A stretch of DNA of 64,000 nt. Source: Luteimonas granuli. Lineage in GTDB: Bacteria > Pseudomonadota > Gammaproteobacteria > Xanthomonadales > Xanthomonadaceae. Location: the NCBI RefSeq assembly GCF_007795095.1, contig NZ_CP042218.1, forward strand, positions 992,001 to 1,056,000, written 5' to 3'. Below are positions 53,851-63,313 of the stretch, in pieces. Below the pieces are notes generated by a model, which was given only the letters and a program-made list of their open reading frames with translations, made no database searches and was not told where the DNA came from. The first letter of the stretch is position 1; each line of letters begins with the position of its first letter. A program made the position numbers and the translations under genes.

Positions 53851-54792
53851 TTAAACGCAGGGCTCTGTTTTCATGGCACGCGCGCGTCTCACGCGCTTGC
53901 GCGACTGCATGCCCGCCCCGGCCGCTTCTGCCGTAACGAAGTCGATGATTCGGCCCGCGATATCGACACCAGTGGAACACTCGATGCCTTCCAGGCCGGG
54001 CGAAGCGTTGACCTCCAGGACCAGCGGACCGCGGGCCGAAGGCACCAGGTCCACCCCGGCCACGCCCAGGCCCAGCACCTTCGCGGCGCGCACGGCCACC
54101 GCGGCATCGGCGGCGGACAGCACTACGGCCTCGGCGCTGCCCCCCCGGTGCAGATTGGCGCGGAAGTCGCCTTCGGGCGCCTGGCGGCGCATCGCCGCCA
54201 CCACCTCGTCGCCCACGACCAGGCAGCGGATGTCGGAACCGCCGGCTTCGGCGATGAACTCCTGCATCAGGAAGGTGGCGTAAAGCCCGCGCAGCGCGTC
54301 GACCACGCTGCGCGAGGCGGACGGTTTCTCGGTCAGCATCACGCCCCGCCCCTGGCTGCCCTCGGTGAGCTTGATGACGTGCGGCGGCTCGCCGAGCAGG
54401 GCCAGCAGGTCGTCGGTGTCGTCCGGGTTGTCGCCGAACACGGTGACCGGCATGTCGATGCCCTGCGCTGCCAGCAGCTGGTGGCAGCGCAGCTTGTCGC
54501 GTGCGGCGGCGATCGCCCGGGACGGGTTGGGCGTGTGGCAGCCCATCAACTCGAACTGGTGCAACACGGCGTTGCCGTAGCGGGTGATGGACGCACCGAT
54601 GCGCGGGATCACCGCGCCGTAGCCGGCCAGCGACTGCCCCTTGTAGCGCAGCGCGAAGCCTTGGCTGCCGATGCGCATGTAGCACCGCAGCGGGTCGAGC
54701 ACGCGAACGCTGTGCCCACGCTGCCGCGCCGCCTCGACCAGGCGGCGCGTGGAGTAGAGCTTGCCGTTTCGGGAAAGGATCGCGAGCTTCAT
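53851..54792 (-). CDS. rimK: RimK-type ATP-grasp ligase (ribosomal protein S6 glutamate ligase)
   Basis: 313 residues. The N-terminal domain ('[21 protein letters not shown]', '[12 protein letters not shown]') and the ATP-grasp core ('[15 protein letters not shown]', '[19 protein letters not shown]', '[14 protein letters not shown]') are typical of RimK, which adds glutamates to the C-terminus of ribosomal protein S6. The protein carries a short basic tail beyond the family end. It is preceded by a small exported-protein gene on the same strand. Confidence 0.93.
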   Translation of the reverse strand: MKLAILSRNGKLYSTRRLVEAARQRGHSVRVLDPLRCYMRIGSQGFALRYKGQSLAGYGAVIPRIGASITRYGNAVLHQFELMGCHTPNPSRAIAAARDKLRCHQLLAAQGIDMPVTVFGDNPDDTDDLLALLGEPPHVIKLTEGSQGRGVMLTEKPSASRSVVDALRGLYATFLMQEFIAEAGGSDIRCLVVGDEVVAAMRRQAPEGDFRANLHRGGSAEAVVLSAADAAVAVRAAKVLGLGVAGVDLVPSARGPLVLEVNASPGLEGIECSTGVDIAGRIIDFVTAEAAGAGMQSRKRVRRARAMKTEPCV

Positions 54793-54837
54793 GTGCGCCT
54801 GCGCGGGAGCGTCGCGTGGGAGCCCGGAGGAACGGGC

Positions 54838-55215
54838 CTAGCGGGTGAGCTTTGTCGCCGCCTCGAGGTATTCCCGGCCCTGCGTCCTCACCACGTCGAC
54901 CTGGTAACGCTCCGACGCCACGTGGAGTTCCTCCAGCGTTTCCTGCATCTCTTCCACGTCTTCGCTGATCCTCTCCAGCGCGTTCTCGAGGGTGTAGGTG
55001 ATCTGGTGGATCTTCGCAGTGTCTTCCGGCCCGAGCTCACCCTTGGCGAGGATCGTTTGCAGCTCCGCGTTGTAGGAGGAGAGGTGGGCGAGCGCTTCTT
55101 CGAACGTCTCCGCCTTCTCGCCCTTGAAATGCGCGGGACGCTCGTCCGCCAGCGCGGTGGCGGAAAGGCCGAGGGAAAGCAGCGGCGCTGCCAGCAGGAT
55201 GAACAGCTTCTTCAT
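54838..55215 (-). CDS. Small exported helical protein (DUF6746-like)
   Basis: 125 residues: signal peptide (1-23, cleavage after 'ATALA'), then 'DERPAHFKGEKAETFEEALAHL' and an all-helical acidic region ('LENALERISEDVEEMQETLEELHVASERYQV') that is probably a coiled coil. Similar small periplasmic proteins occur in marine and soil Gammaproteobacteria; their function is unknown. It lies 46 bp upstream of rimK. Between it and the tRNA gene (about 220 bp) I see no further gene. Confidence 0.78.
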   Translation of the reverse strand: MKKLFILLAAPLLSLGLSATALADERPAHFKGEKAETFEEALAHLSSYNAELQTILAKGELGPEDTAKIHQITYTLENALERISEDVEEMQETLEELHVASERYQVDVVRTQGREYLEAATKLTR

Positions 55216-55433
55216 TGGAATGTCCCGGAGTGCGGAAGGGCATGGTAAGGGAATCCCGTTGCCGGACGCATGCAGGCCGGGCCGTGGAAATCCATGTGTC
55301 CATTCACCCCGGAAACACGAGCGCCATGAGCGGGGTCTTCCAGCCGCGGGGAGGCGGAGTCGCTCGGGGTCTCGGGAGAGATCGTCGGCTTCCGGGCCCC
55401 CGGGGATGCGGATCGGGGCGGCGCGGGTCGGAA

Positions 55434-55507
55434 TGGAGCGGGTGATGGGAATCGAACCCACGTTAGCAGCTTGGGAAGCTGCAGTTCTACCATTGAACTA
55501 CACCCGC
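55434..55507 (-). tRNA. tRNA-Gly (anticodon CCC)
   Basis: Minus strand: acceptor GCGGGTG pairs with CACCCGC, D-arm GTTC..GAAC, anticodon stem GCAGC/GCTGC with loop TTCCCAA (anticodon CCC), T-arm GTGGG-TTCGATT-CCCAT, discriminator T and encoded CCA. All stems are complete. Confidence 0.96.
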
Positions 55508-55525
55508 GATGCGCGGCAAGTCTAG

Positions 55526-55570
55526 GGCGTTGCCAAGCGGCTGGCAACGCCGCGCGGCCCTGCCGCGCGG
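55526..55570 (-). terminator. Two adjacent hairpins between the autotransporter and tRNA genes
   Basis: GGCGTTGCCA/TGGCAACGCC (55526-55535 and 55542-55551) and CCGCGCGG/CCGCGCGG (55550-55557 and 55563-55570) form two perfect, slightly overlapping stems just past the autotransporter stop. There is no clear T-tract. Confidence 0.55.
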
Positions 55571-55581
55571 CGCACCGGGCT

Positions 55582-57420
55582 TCAGAATCCGGCGCCGACG
55601 CTGGCGAAGACCATGGCCTGCCTGCCCCGCTTCTCGCCGCTGTTGATGCTTGCGCCGATGTCGGCATCCAGGCCGAACAACCGCGTGCGCGCACCGAAGG
55701 TCAGCGTCGTCCAGGACTGGTCGTACTCCACGCCGGGCACCGCGTACGGCAGCGCGCCCGGGATCGACAGCGAGCGCGCGAAGGCCTCCCCGGCCTCGTC
55801 CTCGAATTCGCGGTCGATGGTCAGCCGTGCGTACGGCACCAGGTGGTCGTGGATCGTATACGCCAACTGCCAGCCCGCGCTGCCGACCATCGAATCGAAC
55901 TCCTGGTCGAGATAGCCCAGCGCGGTCGACAGCGTCGGATCGCTCTCGCTGAAGCCGTCGACTTCGATCCGCTGCGCCACCACCCCCAGCACCGGGCCGT
56001 GGCGAAGCGCGCCCCCGCCCAGGTTCCAGCCGCCCTGCAGGGCGAGGCTCAGGTTGCTGCCGTCGGTGGAGCCGGCATGCGTGCGCAGCGCCGGCCCCAG
56101 CGGCACCTGGCGCTCGACGTCGAAATCCAGGCGCGTGTAACCGAGCTGGCCGTTGATCCAGGCGCCGGCCTCGCTGCGCCAGCCCAGGTAAGCGCCCACC
56201 GAGGCCTCCGACTGGTCCCAGTCGCCGCGCCGCCCGCCCCAGTCGTTGGCCTGGACGCCATAGCCGATGAAGCCGCCATACGTGAAGCCGCCGTCGCCAC
56301 GGTCCATGCCCACGGTCAGCGCCGGACCGGCGCCGTCGTAGTGGTCGCCGTGCGCATAGCGCTGGAAGTCCCCGCGCAGGTCGACCCACCAGCGCGTGCC
56401 GGTCGCGTCGCCGCGGCCGGCGACCTGCGCGTCCACGCGCGCGGCGCGGTTGCGGCCGGTGCCGGCGGCCGAATGCGGCAGCACCGCCATCTGGCGCGGC
56501 CCCTCGATCGCGGCGATGGCAAGGTCGGCCAGCGCGCGATGCGCGCCGCTGGCCGGGTGCACGCCGTCGGCGAACAGATAGGTGTTCGGGGCGTCGGGGC
56601 TGACCAGGCTGGTCGGGTTGCAGGTCAGCGATTGCGCGGTGATCTGCGGCATGCAGGCCGTACCGGTGACGTTGCCGATGCCGAACCGCCCCGGGTCCGC
56701 CACGATCTCGCGCAGGAAGCCGAAGGTATCGACCGGAATCACGCGCAGGCCATTGGCCGCCAGGGTGGCGTACAGCGCCTGGTTGTAACCCGTGGCCAGG
56801 GCCGTGCCCTGCGCGGCCGCCGCCGGCCCCTGCGCCCGGAAGGACGGGGTGAGACCGAGGTCCGGGATGTTGGGGACCAGCACATAGCGCGCGCCGGCGG
56901 CCTGCAGGCTGCCGACGATCCCGGCCTGGGCGGCCACCGCGCCGCCGACGATGGCCGGGGCGTTGGCCGGAGCCGCGGCCGCCGCGAACAGGTCGTTGGC
57001 GCCGCCCCAGACCGTGTAGAGCGCGCGGGGATCGGCCACTCCGCCGTTGGCGGCGAGGTAGCGGCTGGCCTGGGTGGCCAGCGAAGGCGTGAAGCCCAGC
57101 GCCCCGTTGACGTCGATGCCGTTGCGCGCGCCGCCGGCCGCATGGTTGTCGCCGGTCTGGCCGTTGCCGTTGGGCGTGGCTCCCGTGCCGTAGTTCTGGG
57201 CCAGCCACTGCGACCAGACCAGGCCGGGGTTGGTGGTGAACTGGCCGGTCACCGCCCGCGCGTTCGCGGGCAGCAGCGGCCGGAAATAGCCGGAGTCGGT
57301 GAGGCTGTCGCCGAAGAACACAGTGCGCGAGAAGGGCTGGTCGCTGGCGGTGGCGGGAAGGACGGCCAGCGCCAGCGCTGCGGCCAGCAGCGGGCCGGAA
57401 ATGGGGCGGGATGTCGACAT
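55582..57420 (-). CDS. Autotransporter GDSL esterase (EstA-like)
   Basis: 612 residues from ATG 57420, with AAGGAG upstream. A signal peptide (1-26) is followed by an SGNH hydrolase passenger: block I '[10 protein letters not shown]' (37-44, Ser39), block III 'VWGGANDLF' and block V '[12 protein letters not shown]' with the catalytic Asp/His. The C-terminal 270 residues form an autotransporter beta barrel ending in '..FASVGAGF', the aromatic terminal residue needed for Bam-assisted insertion. The esterase would be displayed at the cell surface, as in Pseudomonas EstA. Confidence 0.93.
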   Translation of the reverse strand: MSTSRPISGPLLAAALALAVLPATASDQPFSRTVFFGDSLTDSGYFRPLLPANARAVTGQFTTNPGLVWSQWLAQNYGTGATPNGNGQTGDNHAAGGARNGIDVNGALGFTPSLATQASRYLAANGGVADPRALYTVWGGANDLFAAAAAPANAPAIVGGAVAAQAGIVGSLQAAGARYVLVPNIPDLGLTPSFRAQGPAAAAQGTALATGYNQALYATLAANGLRVIPVDTFGFLREIVADPGRFGIGNVTGTACMPQITAQSLTCNPTSLVSPDAPNTYLFADGVHPASGAHRALADLAIAAIEGPRQMAVLPHSAAGTGRNRAARVDAQVAGRGDATGTRWWVDLRGDFQRYAHGDHYDGAGPALTVGMDRGDGGFTYGGFIGYGVQANDWGGRRGDWDQSEASVGAYLGWRSEAGAWINGQLGYTRLDFDVERQVPLGPALRTHAGSTDGSNLSLALQGGWNLGGGALRHGPVLGVVAQRIEVDGFSESDPTLSTALGYLDQEFDSMVGSAGWQLAYTIHDHLVPYARLTIDREFEDEAGEAFARSLSIPGALPYAVPGVEYDQSWTTLTFGARTRLFGLDADIGASINSGEKRGRQAMVFASVGAGF

Positions 57421-57569
57421 CGGTAGCTCCTTGCGGCGAGTCGGGGCCCGTTGCCCGGGCACGAAGCCGCCATCGTTCCACGCCGCCGCTCACCGGCTCA
57501 ATGTGCAGTGCGGCAAGCCGCCGGCCCGCCCGCCATGCAATCGCCCGTCCGGCGGGCGACAATGCCGCC

Positions 57570-57803
57570 ATGGACATCATCCTCAACGGCGAGCCGCAGG
57601 CCCTGGCCGGCCCCTGCACCGTCCTCGCCCTGCTGGAATCGAAGGAGCTGGCCGGGCGCAAGGTCGCGGTCGAGGTCAACGGGACCATCGTGCCGCGCAG
57701 CCTGCACGCCGAACACGCGCTGAAGGACGGCGACCGGATCGAGATCGTGCACGCCCTGGGGGGGCGGCTGACCGGCGGCGCTTGCGTGATAATGGCGCAA
57801 TGA
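57570..57803 (+). CDS. thiS: Sulfur carrier protein ThiS, with an apparent extra G displacing its Gly-Gly end
   Basis: ThiS donates sulfur for the thiazole of thiamine and must end in an exposed Gly-Gly that ThiF adenylates. Here the ubiquitin-like body ('[11 protein letters not shown]', '[12 protein letters not shown]', '[13 protein letters not shown]') is normal, but a run of seven G (57758-57764) keeps the frame open for 12 more residues, to TGA 57801-57803. With six G it would read 'HALGGG' and stop at TGA 57769-57771, the expected end. The long form is probably non-functional unless processed. Its stop overlaps the thiG ATG (ATGA) only in the long form. Confidence 0.82.
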   Translation: MDIILNGEPQALAGPCTVLALLESKELAGRKVAVEVNGTIVPRSLHAEHALKDGDRIEIVHALGGRLTGGACVIMAQ

Positions 57804-58600
57804 CCAGCCCAGACCCCCGCGGCGGCGACGCCCTCGTCATTGCCGGAACGCCCTTCCGGTCCCGCCTGCTCACAGGCACCGGCAAGTTCAAGGATCTCGA
57901 GGAGACCCGCCAGGCCACCGAGGCCGCGGGCGCCGAGATCGTCACCGTCGCCATCCGGCGCACCAACATCGGCCAGGATCGGGGCGAGCCCAACCTGCTC
58001 GACGTGCTGCCGCCGGATCGCTACACGATCCTGCCCAACACCGCGGGCTGCTATACCGCGGACGAGGCCGTGCGCACCTGCCGCCTGGCCCGCGAGCTGC
58101 TCGACGGGCATTCGCTGGTGAAGCTCGAGGTGCTGGGCGACCAGCGCACGCTGTTCCCGGACGTGGTGCAGACCCTGAAGGCGGCCGAGGAGCTGGTGGC
58201 CGACGGCTTCCAGGTCATGGTCTACACCTCCGACGACCCGATCCTGGCCAAGCGCCTGGAAGAGATCGGCTGCGTGGCGGTCATGCCGCTGGCCGCGCCG
58301 ATCGGCTCGGGCCTGGGCATCCAGAACCGCTGGAACCTGCTCGAGATCGTCGACAACGCCAAGGTGCCGATCATCGTCGACGCCGGCGTGGGCACCGCGT
58401 CCGACGCCGCCATCGCCATGGAGCTCGGCTGCGACGGCGTGCTGATGAACACCGCCATCGCAGGCGCGCGCGAACCGGTACTGATGGCGCATGCGATGAA
58501 GCTCGCGGTCGAGGCCGGCCGCGCCGCGTTCCGCGCCGGACGCATCCCGCGCAAGCGCTACGCCAGCGCCTCGTCTCCGGTCGACGGCCTCGTCGGCTGA
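57800..58600 (+). CDS. thiG: Thiazole synthase
   Basis: 266 residues. TIM-barrel enzyme that builds the thiazole phosphate from DXP, the ThiS thiocarboxylate and an iminoglycine. Key blocks: 'RLLTGTGKF', 'TVAIRRTN', the Schiff-base lysine Lys108 in 'VKLEVLGD', '[15 protein letters not shown]' and '[18 protein letters not shown]'. It follows thiS directly and is followed by trmB with a one-base overlap of stop and start. Confidence 0.97.
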   Translation: MTSPDPRGGDALVIAGTPFRSRLLTGTGKFKDLEETRQATEAAGAEIVTVAIRRTNIGQDRGEPNLLDVLPPDRYTILPNTAGCYTADEAVRTCRLARELLDGHSLVKLEVLGDQRTLFPDVVQTLKAAEELVADGFQVMVYTSDDPILAKRLEEIGCVAVMPLAAPIGSGLGIQNRWNLLEIVDNAKVPIIVDAGVGTASDAAIAMELGCDGVLMNTAIAGAREPVLMAHAMKLAVEAGRAAFRAGRIPRKRYASASSPVDGLVG

Positions 58601-59340
58601 TGACCGACCCGTTCTCGAGCCCGGGCTCCAAGGCACCGCCCAAGCCCTTCACCGTCGAGGACGGGCATCGCCGGGTGCGCAGCTTCGTGCTGCGCCAGGG
58701 ACGGTTCACGCCGGCGCAGCAGCGCGCGTTCGACGCGCTGTGGCCGCGCTTCGGGCTCGACTACGCCGGCACGCCGCTCGACTTCGACGCCGCCTTCGGC
58801 CGCAGTGCGCCGCGCATCCTCGAGATCGGCTTCGGCAACGGCGAGGCGCTGCGATTCTCGGCCGCCAACGACCCCGGCCGCGACCACATCGGCATCGAGG
58901 TGCACGCCCCGGGGGTGGGCCGCCTGCTCAACGCGCTCGCCGAGGACGGCAGCGACAACGTGCGCCTCTACCACCACGATGCCGTGGAGGTGCTGGAGAA
59001 CGAGGTCGCCGACGCCAGCCTCGATGAAGTCCGCATCTACTTTCCCGATCCCTGGCACAAGAAGCGCCACACCAAGCGCCGGCTGGTGAATCCCGCCTTC
59101 GCCGCGCTGCTGGTGCGCAAGCTCGCGCCGGACGGGCGCTTGCACCTCGCCACCGATTGGCAGGACTATGCGGAGCAGATGTGGGACGTGCTCGACGCCA
59201 CGCGGGGGCTGGAGAACCGCGCGGGGCCACGGGGCCACGTGCCGCGGCCCGGATGGCGTCCGCAGACGCATTTCGAGAGCCGCGGCCAGCGCCTCGGCCA
59301 CGGGGTGTGGGACCTGCTCTACGACAGGACCGGGGACTAG
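58600..59340 (+). CDS. trmB: tRNA (guanine-N7-)-methyltransferase
   Basis: 246 residues. Rossmann SAM site '[12 protein letters not shown]', '[13 protein letters not shown]', the TrmB-specific '[17 protein letters not shown]' and a tRNA-binding '[10 protein letters not shown]' and 'TKFE-R'-like ('[14 protein letters not shown]') end. It methylates G46 in the variable loop of tRNAs. The gene is translationally coupled to thiG, an arrangement common in xanthomonads. Confidence 0.96.
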   Translation: MTDPFSSPGSKAPPKPFTVEDGHRRVRSFVLRQGRFTPAQQRAFDALWPRFGLDYAGTPLDFDAAFGRSAPRILEIGFGNGEALRFSAANDPGRDHIGIEVHAPGVGRLLNALAEDGSDNVRLYHHDAVEVLENEVADASLDEVRIYFPDPWHKKRHTKRRLVNPAFAALLVRKLAPDGRLHLATDWQDYAEQMWDVLDATRGLENRAGPRGHVPRPGWRPQTHFESRGQRLGHGVWDLLYDRTGD

Positions 59341-59349
59341 ACGCAGGAC

Positions 59350-61191
59350 ATGGAAACGCTTGCCCTCACCACCGACATGAAGCTCGTGCTCGGGCTGGTC
59401 GCGATGGTGATGGTGCTGTTCCTGTTCGAGCGCGTGCGCGCCGACCTCGTCGCGCTGGTGGTGCTCGTGGTGCTGGGCCTGACCGGCCTGGTGGCGCCCG
59501 AGGACATCTTCAACGGCTTCTCGTCGAACGCGGTGATCAGCATCATCGCGACCATGATCCTGGGCATGGGCCTGGACCGCACCGGCGCGCTGAACCGGCT
59601 GGCCGCCTGGCTGCTGCGACGGTCGAAAGGCATGGAGAAGCGGCTGCTGCTCTACACCTCCGCCATCGCCGGCCTCAACTCGTCATTCATGCAGAACCCG
59701 TCGGTGATGGCCCTGTACCTGCCGGTGGCCTCGCGCCTGGCCTCGCGCACCGGCCTGCGGCTGTCGCGCTTCCTGCTGCCGATCTGCGCGGCGATCATCA
59801 TGGGCGGCTCGCTGACCATGGTCGGCAACTCGCCGCTGATCCTCCTCAACGACCTCCTGGTGGCGGCCAACGCCAACCTGCCGTCGGGCGTGGCCACGCT
59901 CGAACCGCTGCCGATGTTCGCGCCGCTGCCGATCGGCCTGGCCCTGCTGGTGATCGCGCTGGCCTATTTCCATTTCTTCGGCGACCGCCTGCTCGGCGGC
60001 GGCGGCGAGAGCGACGGCAGCGTGACCCCGGCGCGCACGCAGAGCTACTTCGCCCGTGCCTACGGCATCGAGGGCGACGTGTTCGAGCTCACCGTCAGCG
60101 CCGACAGCCCGCTGGTGGGCATGGCGCTGGGCGAGGCCGAGAGCCTGCACGGCGCGCCGCTGCTGTTGGCGCTGAAGACCGGCAACGACGCGCGCCTGGC
60201 GCCGCCCGGCGACGCCCGCATCTGGGTCGGCAGCGTGATCGGCGCGATGGGCCCGCGGCAGCAGGTGGCCGACTTCGCCCAGAACAACATGCTGCGCATG
60301 TCGGCGCGGCTGCGCGAGTTCGGCGACCTGTTCAACCCAAGTCGGGCCGGCATCTCCGAGGCGGTCGTGCCGCCGACCTCGAAGTTCATCGGCAAGAGCG
60401 CCGCCGACCTGGCGATGCGCAAGAACTACAACATCAGCCTGCTGGCGGTGAACCGCGACAAGGAAGTGCTGCGCGACGACATCCGCAACCTGCCGCTGCG
60501 CGCCGGCGACATGCTGGTGCTGCACAGCATCTGGCAGGACCTGGCGCAGACCGCGGCCAACCGCGACTTCGTCGTGGTCACCGATTTCCCCAAGGGCGAG
60601 CAGCGGCCGCACAAGTTCAAGGTGGCGATGGCGATCTTCGCGGTCACCATCCTGGTGGCGCTGGGCTCGGACCTGCCGACCTCGATCGCGCTGATGACCG
60701 GCGTCGCCGGCATGCTGGTCTGCGGCGTGCTGAAGATGGACGAAGCCTATTCGGCGATCAGCTGGAAGACGGTCTTCCTGATGGCCTGCCTGATCCCGCT
60801 CGGCTGGGCCATGGACACCAGCGGTGCCGCGGCCTGGATCGCCGGCCACACCATCGAGGCGCTGCCCGAGGGACTGCCGGTGTGGGCGATCCAGTTCACC
60901 GTCGCCGCGCTGACCGCCACGTTCTCGCTGGTCATCAGCCACGTGGGTGCCACCATCGTGATGGTGCCGCTGGCGATCAACCTCGCGCTGGCCGCCGGAG
61001 GCGATCCCACCGTCTTCGCCCTGATCGTGGCGCTGTCGGCCTCGAACAACCTGGTGACCTCGTCCAACCCGGTGGTGTCGATGGTGGTCGGCCCCGCCGA
61101 CTATTCCGCGCGCGACCTGTGGCGCGTGGGCGCGCCGCTGTCGGTGGCCTACCTGCTGGTGGTGGTGGCGCTGGTGAACCTGATCTTCTGA
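59350..61191 (+). CDS. SLC13/DASS family permease with central TrkA-C domains
   Basis: 613 residues. Helices in the N-terminal third ('ADLVALVVLVVLGLTGLV', 'NAVISIIATMILGMGLDRTGAL', 'LNSSFMQNPSVMAL') and the last third flank a cytosolic region (about 235-410) with two TrkA-C-like regulatory domains ('DVFELTVSADSPLVGMAL', 'SKFIGKSAADLAMRK'). This layout is that of anion:sodium symporter-family permeases of unknown substrate (sulfate, dicarboxylates or others). It starts 10 bp after trmB. Confidence 0.87.
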   Translation: METLALTTDMKLVLGLVAMVMVLFLFERVRADLVALVVLVVLGLTGLVAPEDIFNGFSSNAVISIIATMILGMGLDRTGALNRLAAWLLRRSKGMEKRLLLYTSAIAGLNSSFMQNPSVMALYLPVASRLASRTGLRLSRFLLPICAAIIMGGSLTMVGNSPLILLNDLLVAANANLPSGVATLEPLPMFAPLPIGLALLVIALAYFHFFGDRLLGGGGESDGSVTPARTQSYFARAYGIEGDVFELTVSADSPLVGMALGEAESLHGAPLLLALKTGNDARLAPPGDARIWVGSVIGAMGPRQQVADFAQNNMLRMSARLREFGDLFNPSRAGISEAVVPPTSKFIGKSAADLAMRKNYNISLLAVNRDKEVLRDDIRNLPLRAGDMLVLHSIWQDLAQTAANRDFVVVTDFPKGEQRPHKFKVAMAIFAVTILVALGSDLPTSIALMTGVAGMLVCGVLKMDEAYSAISWKTVFLMACLIPLGWAMDTSGAAAWIAGHTIEALPEGLPVWAIQFTVAALTATFSLVISHVGATIVMVPLAINLALAAGGDPTVFALIVALSASNNLVTSSNPVVSMVVGPADYSARDLWRVGAPLSVAYLLVVVALVNLIF

Positions 61192-61222
61192 GCCGGTGCC
61201 CCCGCCCGGCTGCGGCACCCCC

Positions 61223-61288
61223 TGCAGGAGCAGCTACAGCTGCGACCGCACGCTGGCAAACCCGGTCGCAGCTGCAACTGCTCCTACA
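61223..61288 (+). repeat. REP-like stem-loop
   Basis: TGCAGGAGCAGCTACAGCTGCGACCG (split as 61223-61235 and 61236-61248) faces its near-complement at 61263-61288 across a 14-nt loop. The GGAGC(A/G)GCT..AGC(T/C)GCGAC core is the form of REP-like intergenic stem-loops in xanthomonads and pseudomonads. Half-elements occur at the S9 peptidase stop (42147-42162) and, weakly, near 23511. Confidence 0.75.
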
Positions 61289-61682
61289 CCTGCCCGGGAA
61301 CGGCCGAGGGGTCGGCGAGCCAGACGGCCTCTCCGCGGACTTCGACCGGGACGGGGCGCAGCGCGTCGCCCCGGCAGGGCCCGGCTTCGCACACGCCGCC
61401 CACCGTCTCGAAGCTGGCGCCGTGCACCGCGCACACCAGCAGCCCCGTCTTCGAGACCAGGAACCGCCCCGGCGCCCAGTCCAGGCGCCGGCCGGCGTGC
61501 GGACAGACATTGAGCCAGGCGCGCACGGCACCGTCCGCGGCGCGATGCAGGATCAGGGATTCCGCGACACCGTCGACCGGGGCCTCGGCCTCGGCGAAGC
61601 CGCCGGCGGGCAGGGCGTCCAGCGAAAGCAGGGGGCTACCGCGGCCATCGGTTAACGCTTCACTTACATCTCTGGGCGTCAT
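61284..61682 (-). CDS. Rieske [2Fe-2S] domain protein
   Basis: 132 residues forming a single Rieske domain with ligands Cys60/His62 ('NVCPHAGRRLDW') and Cys84/His87 ('VCAVHGASFE'). It is a soluble, ferredoxin-like electron carrier or oxygenase subunit; no partner is encoded beside it. Its 3' end overlaps the REP-like stem-loop by a few bases. It is divergent from the small membrane protein gene at 61733. Confidence 0.88.
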   Translation of the reverse strand: MTPRDVSEALTDGRGSPLLSLDALPAGGFAEAEAPVDGVAESLILHRAADGAVRAWLNVCPHAGRRLDWAPGRFLVSKTGLLVCAVHGASFETVGGVCEAGPCRGDALRPVPVEVRGEAVWLADPSAVPGQV

Positions 61683-61732
61683 CGGGCTGATACTCGCACC
61701 GTCACCAAGTCTTCACATTCTGGCACCGCCGC

Positions 61733-62029
61733 ATGATCAACCGCACCTTCCGCAGCGTCCACGCGCGTTTCGACGCCAGCCAGCTGGGCGCAATGTTCGC
61801 ACCCCGCAAGCCCCGCCATCCACTCCTGCGCCTCGCCGTGGGCCTGGTGGGCCTGGCGCTGCTGGCCGCGCTGCTGGTCGTCGGCGTGGTGGTCGGCACG
61901 GCGATGCTCGCCGCCGGCCTGGTGCGCCGCCTGCTGACCCGCGGCGGCCGGACGCAGGCGCGCGGCGGCAGCGTGGTCGAGGCCGAGTACCGCGTCGTCG
62001 ACAAGCCGGTGCATACCCTGCCCTACTGA
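61733..62029 (+). CDS. Small single-span membrane protein, unknown function
   Basis: 98 residues. One long hydrophobic stretch (about 32-58) with Arg-rich flanks, and a C-terminal tail 'VVEAEYRVVDKPVHTLPY' rich in aromatic and acidic residues. I recognise no domain. Homologous short proteins upstream of FAH-family genes would support it; here the FAH gene follows 32 bp later on the same strand. Confidence 0.65.
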   Translation: MINRTFRSVHARFDASQLGAMFAPRKPRHPLLRLAVGLVGLALLAALLVVGVVVGTAMLAAGLVRRLLTRGGRTQARGGSVVEAEYRVVDKPVHTLPY

Positions 62030-62061
62030 GCGCCACGCGCGCCCTTTTCCTGGAGCCTTCC

Positions 62062-62778
62062 ATGACCGACGTGATCCCCGCGCCGGCGCCGGTCCGCGTG
62101 CCGGTGCGCGGCGGCGGCAGCTTCCCCGTGCGCCGCGTGTACTGCGTGGGCCGCAACTTCGCCGACCACGCCCGCGAGATGGGCGCGCAGGCCCCGGCCT
62201 CGAAGGCCGAGCGTGGCAGCCCGGTGTTCTTCTCCAAACCGGCCGACGCGGTCGTCATCGGCGGCGAGGTCCGCTACCCGCCGGCCACCTCCGATCTGCA
62301 CCACGAGGTGGAGCTGGTGGTGGCGCTGGGGCATGACGCCCCCGGAGGCGTCCTCGATCCGGAGGAGGCCCAGGCCCTGGTGTTCGGCTACGGCGTGGGC
62401 CTGGACCTGACCCGTCGCGACCTGCAGGCCGCCGCGAAGAAGGCCGGCCTGCCCTGGGACACCGGCAAGGGCTTCGACGAGTCCGCGCCCGTCAGCGAAC
62501 TGGTGCCTGCGGCCGACATCGGCGAACTGGCGCCCCGCCGGCTGTCGCTGGCGGTCAACGGCACCGAACGCCAGGCCGCGCTGCTGTCCGACCTGATCTG
62601 GGACGTGCCCGAGATCCTGCATGAGCTGTCGAAGCTCTATGCCCTGCGCGCCGGCGATCTGGTGTTCATGGGCACGCCCGCGGGCGTGGCCGCCCTGTCA
62701 CCCGGCGACGACTGCGAGGCCCGGCTGGACGACGCCATCGTGCTCCGGTGCCGGATCGCCCCGGCGCGTGTAGGCTAG
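62062..62778 (+). CDS. Fumarylacetoacetate hydrolase family protein
   Basis: 238 residues, the short FAH type (YcgM/FAHD1-like). Metal ligands are visible in 'HHEVELVV' (Glu pair) and 'DLTRRD'; the characteristic '[15 protein letters not shown]' start and '[15 protein letters not shown]' end are present. Members hydrolyse or decarboxylate acylpyruvates such as fumarylpyruvate or oxaloacetate. ATG 62062 follows TGGAGCC. Confidence 0.92.
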   Translation: MTDVIPAPAPVRVPVRGGGSFPVRRVYCVGRNFADHAREMGAQAPASKAERGSPVFFSKPADAVVIGGEVRYPPATSDLHHEVELVVALGHDAPGGVLDPEEAQALVFGYGVGLDLTRRDLQAAAKKAGLPWDTGKGFDESAPVSELVPAADIGELAPRRLSLAVNGTERQAALLSDLIWDVPEILHELSKLYALRAGDLVFMGTPAGVAALSPGDDCEARLDDAIVLRCRIAPARVG

Positions 62779-62810
62779 CGGCGATTCCCGCCAGGACGAT
62801 GGAGAAGGCC

Positions 62811-63221
62811 ATGGGCATGAGGAACGAGTTCAAGGAATTCGCGATGCGCGGCAGCGTCATCGACCTCGCCGTGGGCGTGGTCATCGGCGCCGCGTTCGGC
62901 AGGATCGTCAGCGCCCTGGTCGACAACGTGATCATGCCGCCGATCGGCCTGCTCATCGGCGGCGTCGACTTCTCGGACCTCGCGATCACGCTCAAGGGCG
63001 CCACCGTCGATGCCGCGGGCGAAGTCGTGCCGGCGGTGGAGATCGGCTACGGCGTGTTCCTGAACGCGCTGATCCAGTTCGTCATCGTCGCCTTCGCGAT
63101 CTTCATGGTCGTCAAGGCGATCAACCGCCTGAACCGCAAGCAGGCCGCGCCGGAAGCGCCCGCCGCGCCGTCCGAGGACGTCCTGTTGCTGCGCGAGATC
63201 CGCGACTCCCTGAAGCGATAG
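62811..63221 (+). CDS. mscL: Large-conductance mechanosensitive channel
   Basis: 136 residues, the standard MscL length. Helix S1 '[24 protein letters not shown]' region, TM1 pore '[19 protein letters not shown]', a short periplasmic loop, TM2 '[19 protein letters not shown]' and the C-terminal '[12 protein letters not shown]' bundle are all present. The pentamer releases solutes on hypo-osmotic shock. ATG 62811 has GGAGAAGG upstream; an ATG at 62799 is less likely. Confidence 0.96.
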   Translation: MGMRNEFKEFAMRGSVIDLAVGVVIGAAFGRIVSALVDNVIMPPIGLLIGGVDFSDLAITLKGATVDAAGEVVPAVEIGYGVFLNALIQFVIVAFAIFMVVKAINRLNRKQAAPEAPAAPSEDVLLLREIRDSLKR

Positions 63222-63313
63222 CTCCCAGCGGCAGCAGGACTTCACGCACATCGACGCGGGGCCGCGGGTTGCTAAGCTCGTGGCTTCGTCCTTTTCGAAT
63301 GCAGCGGAGCGCC

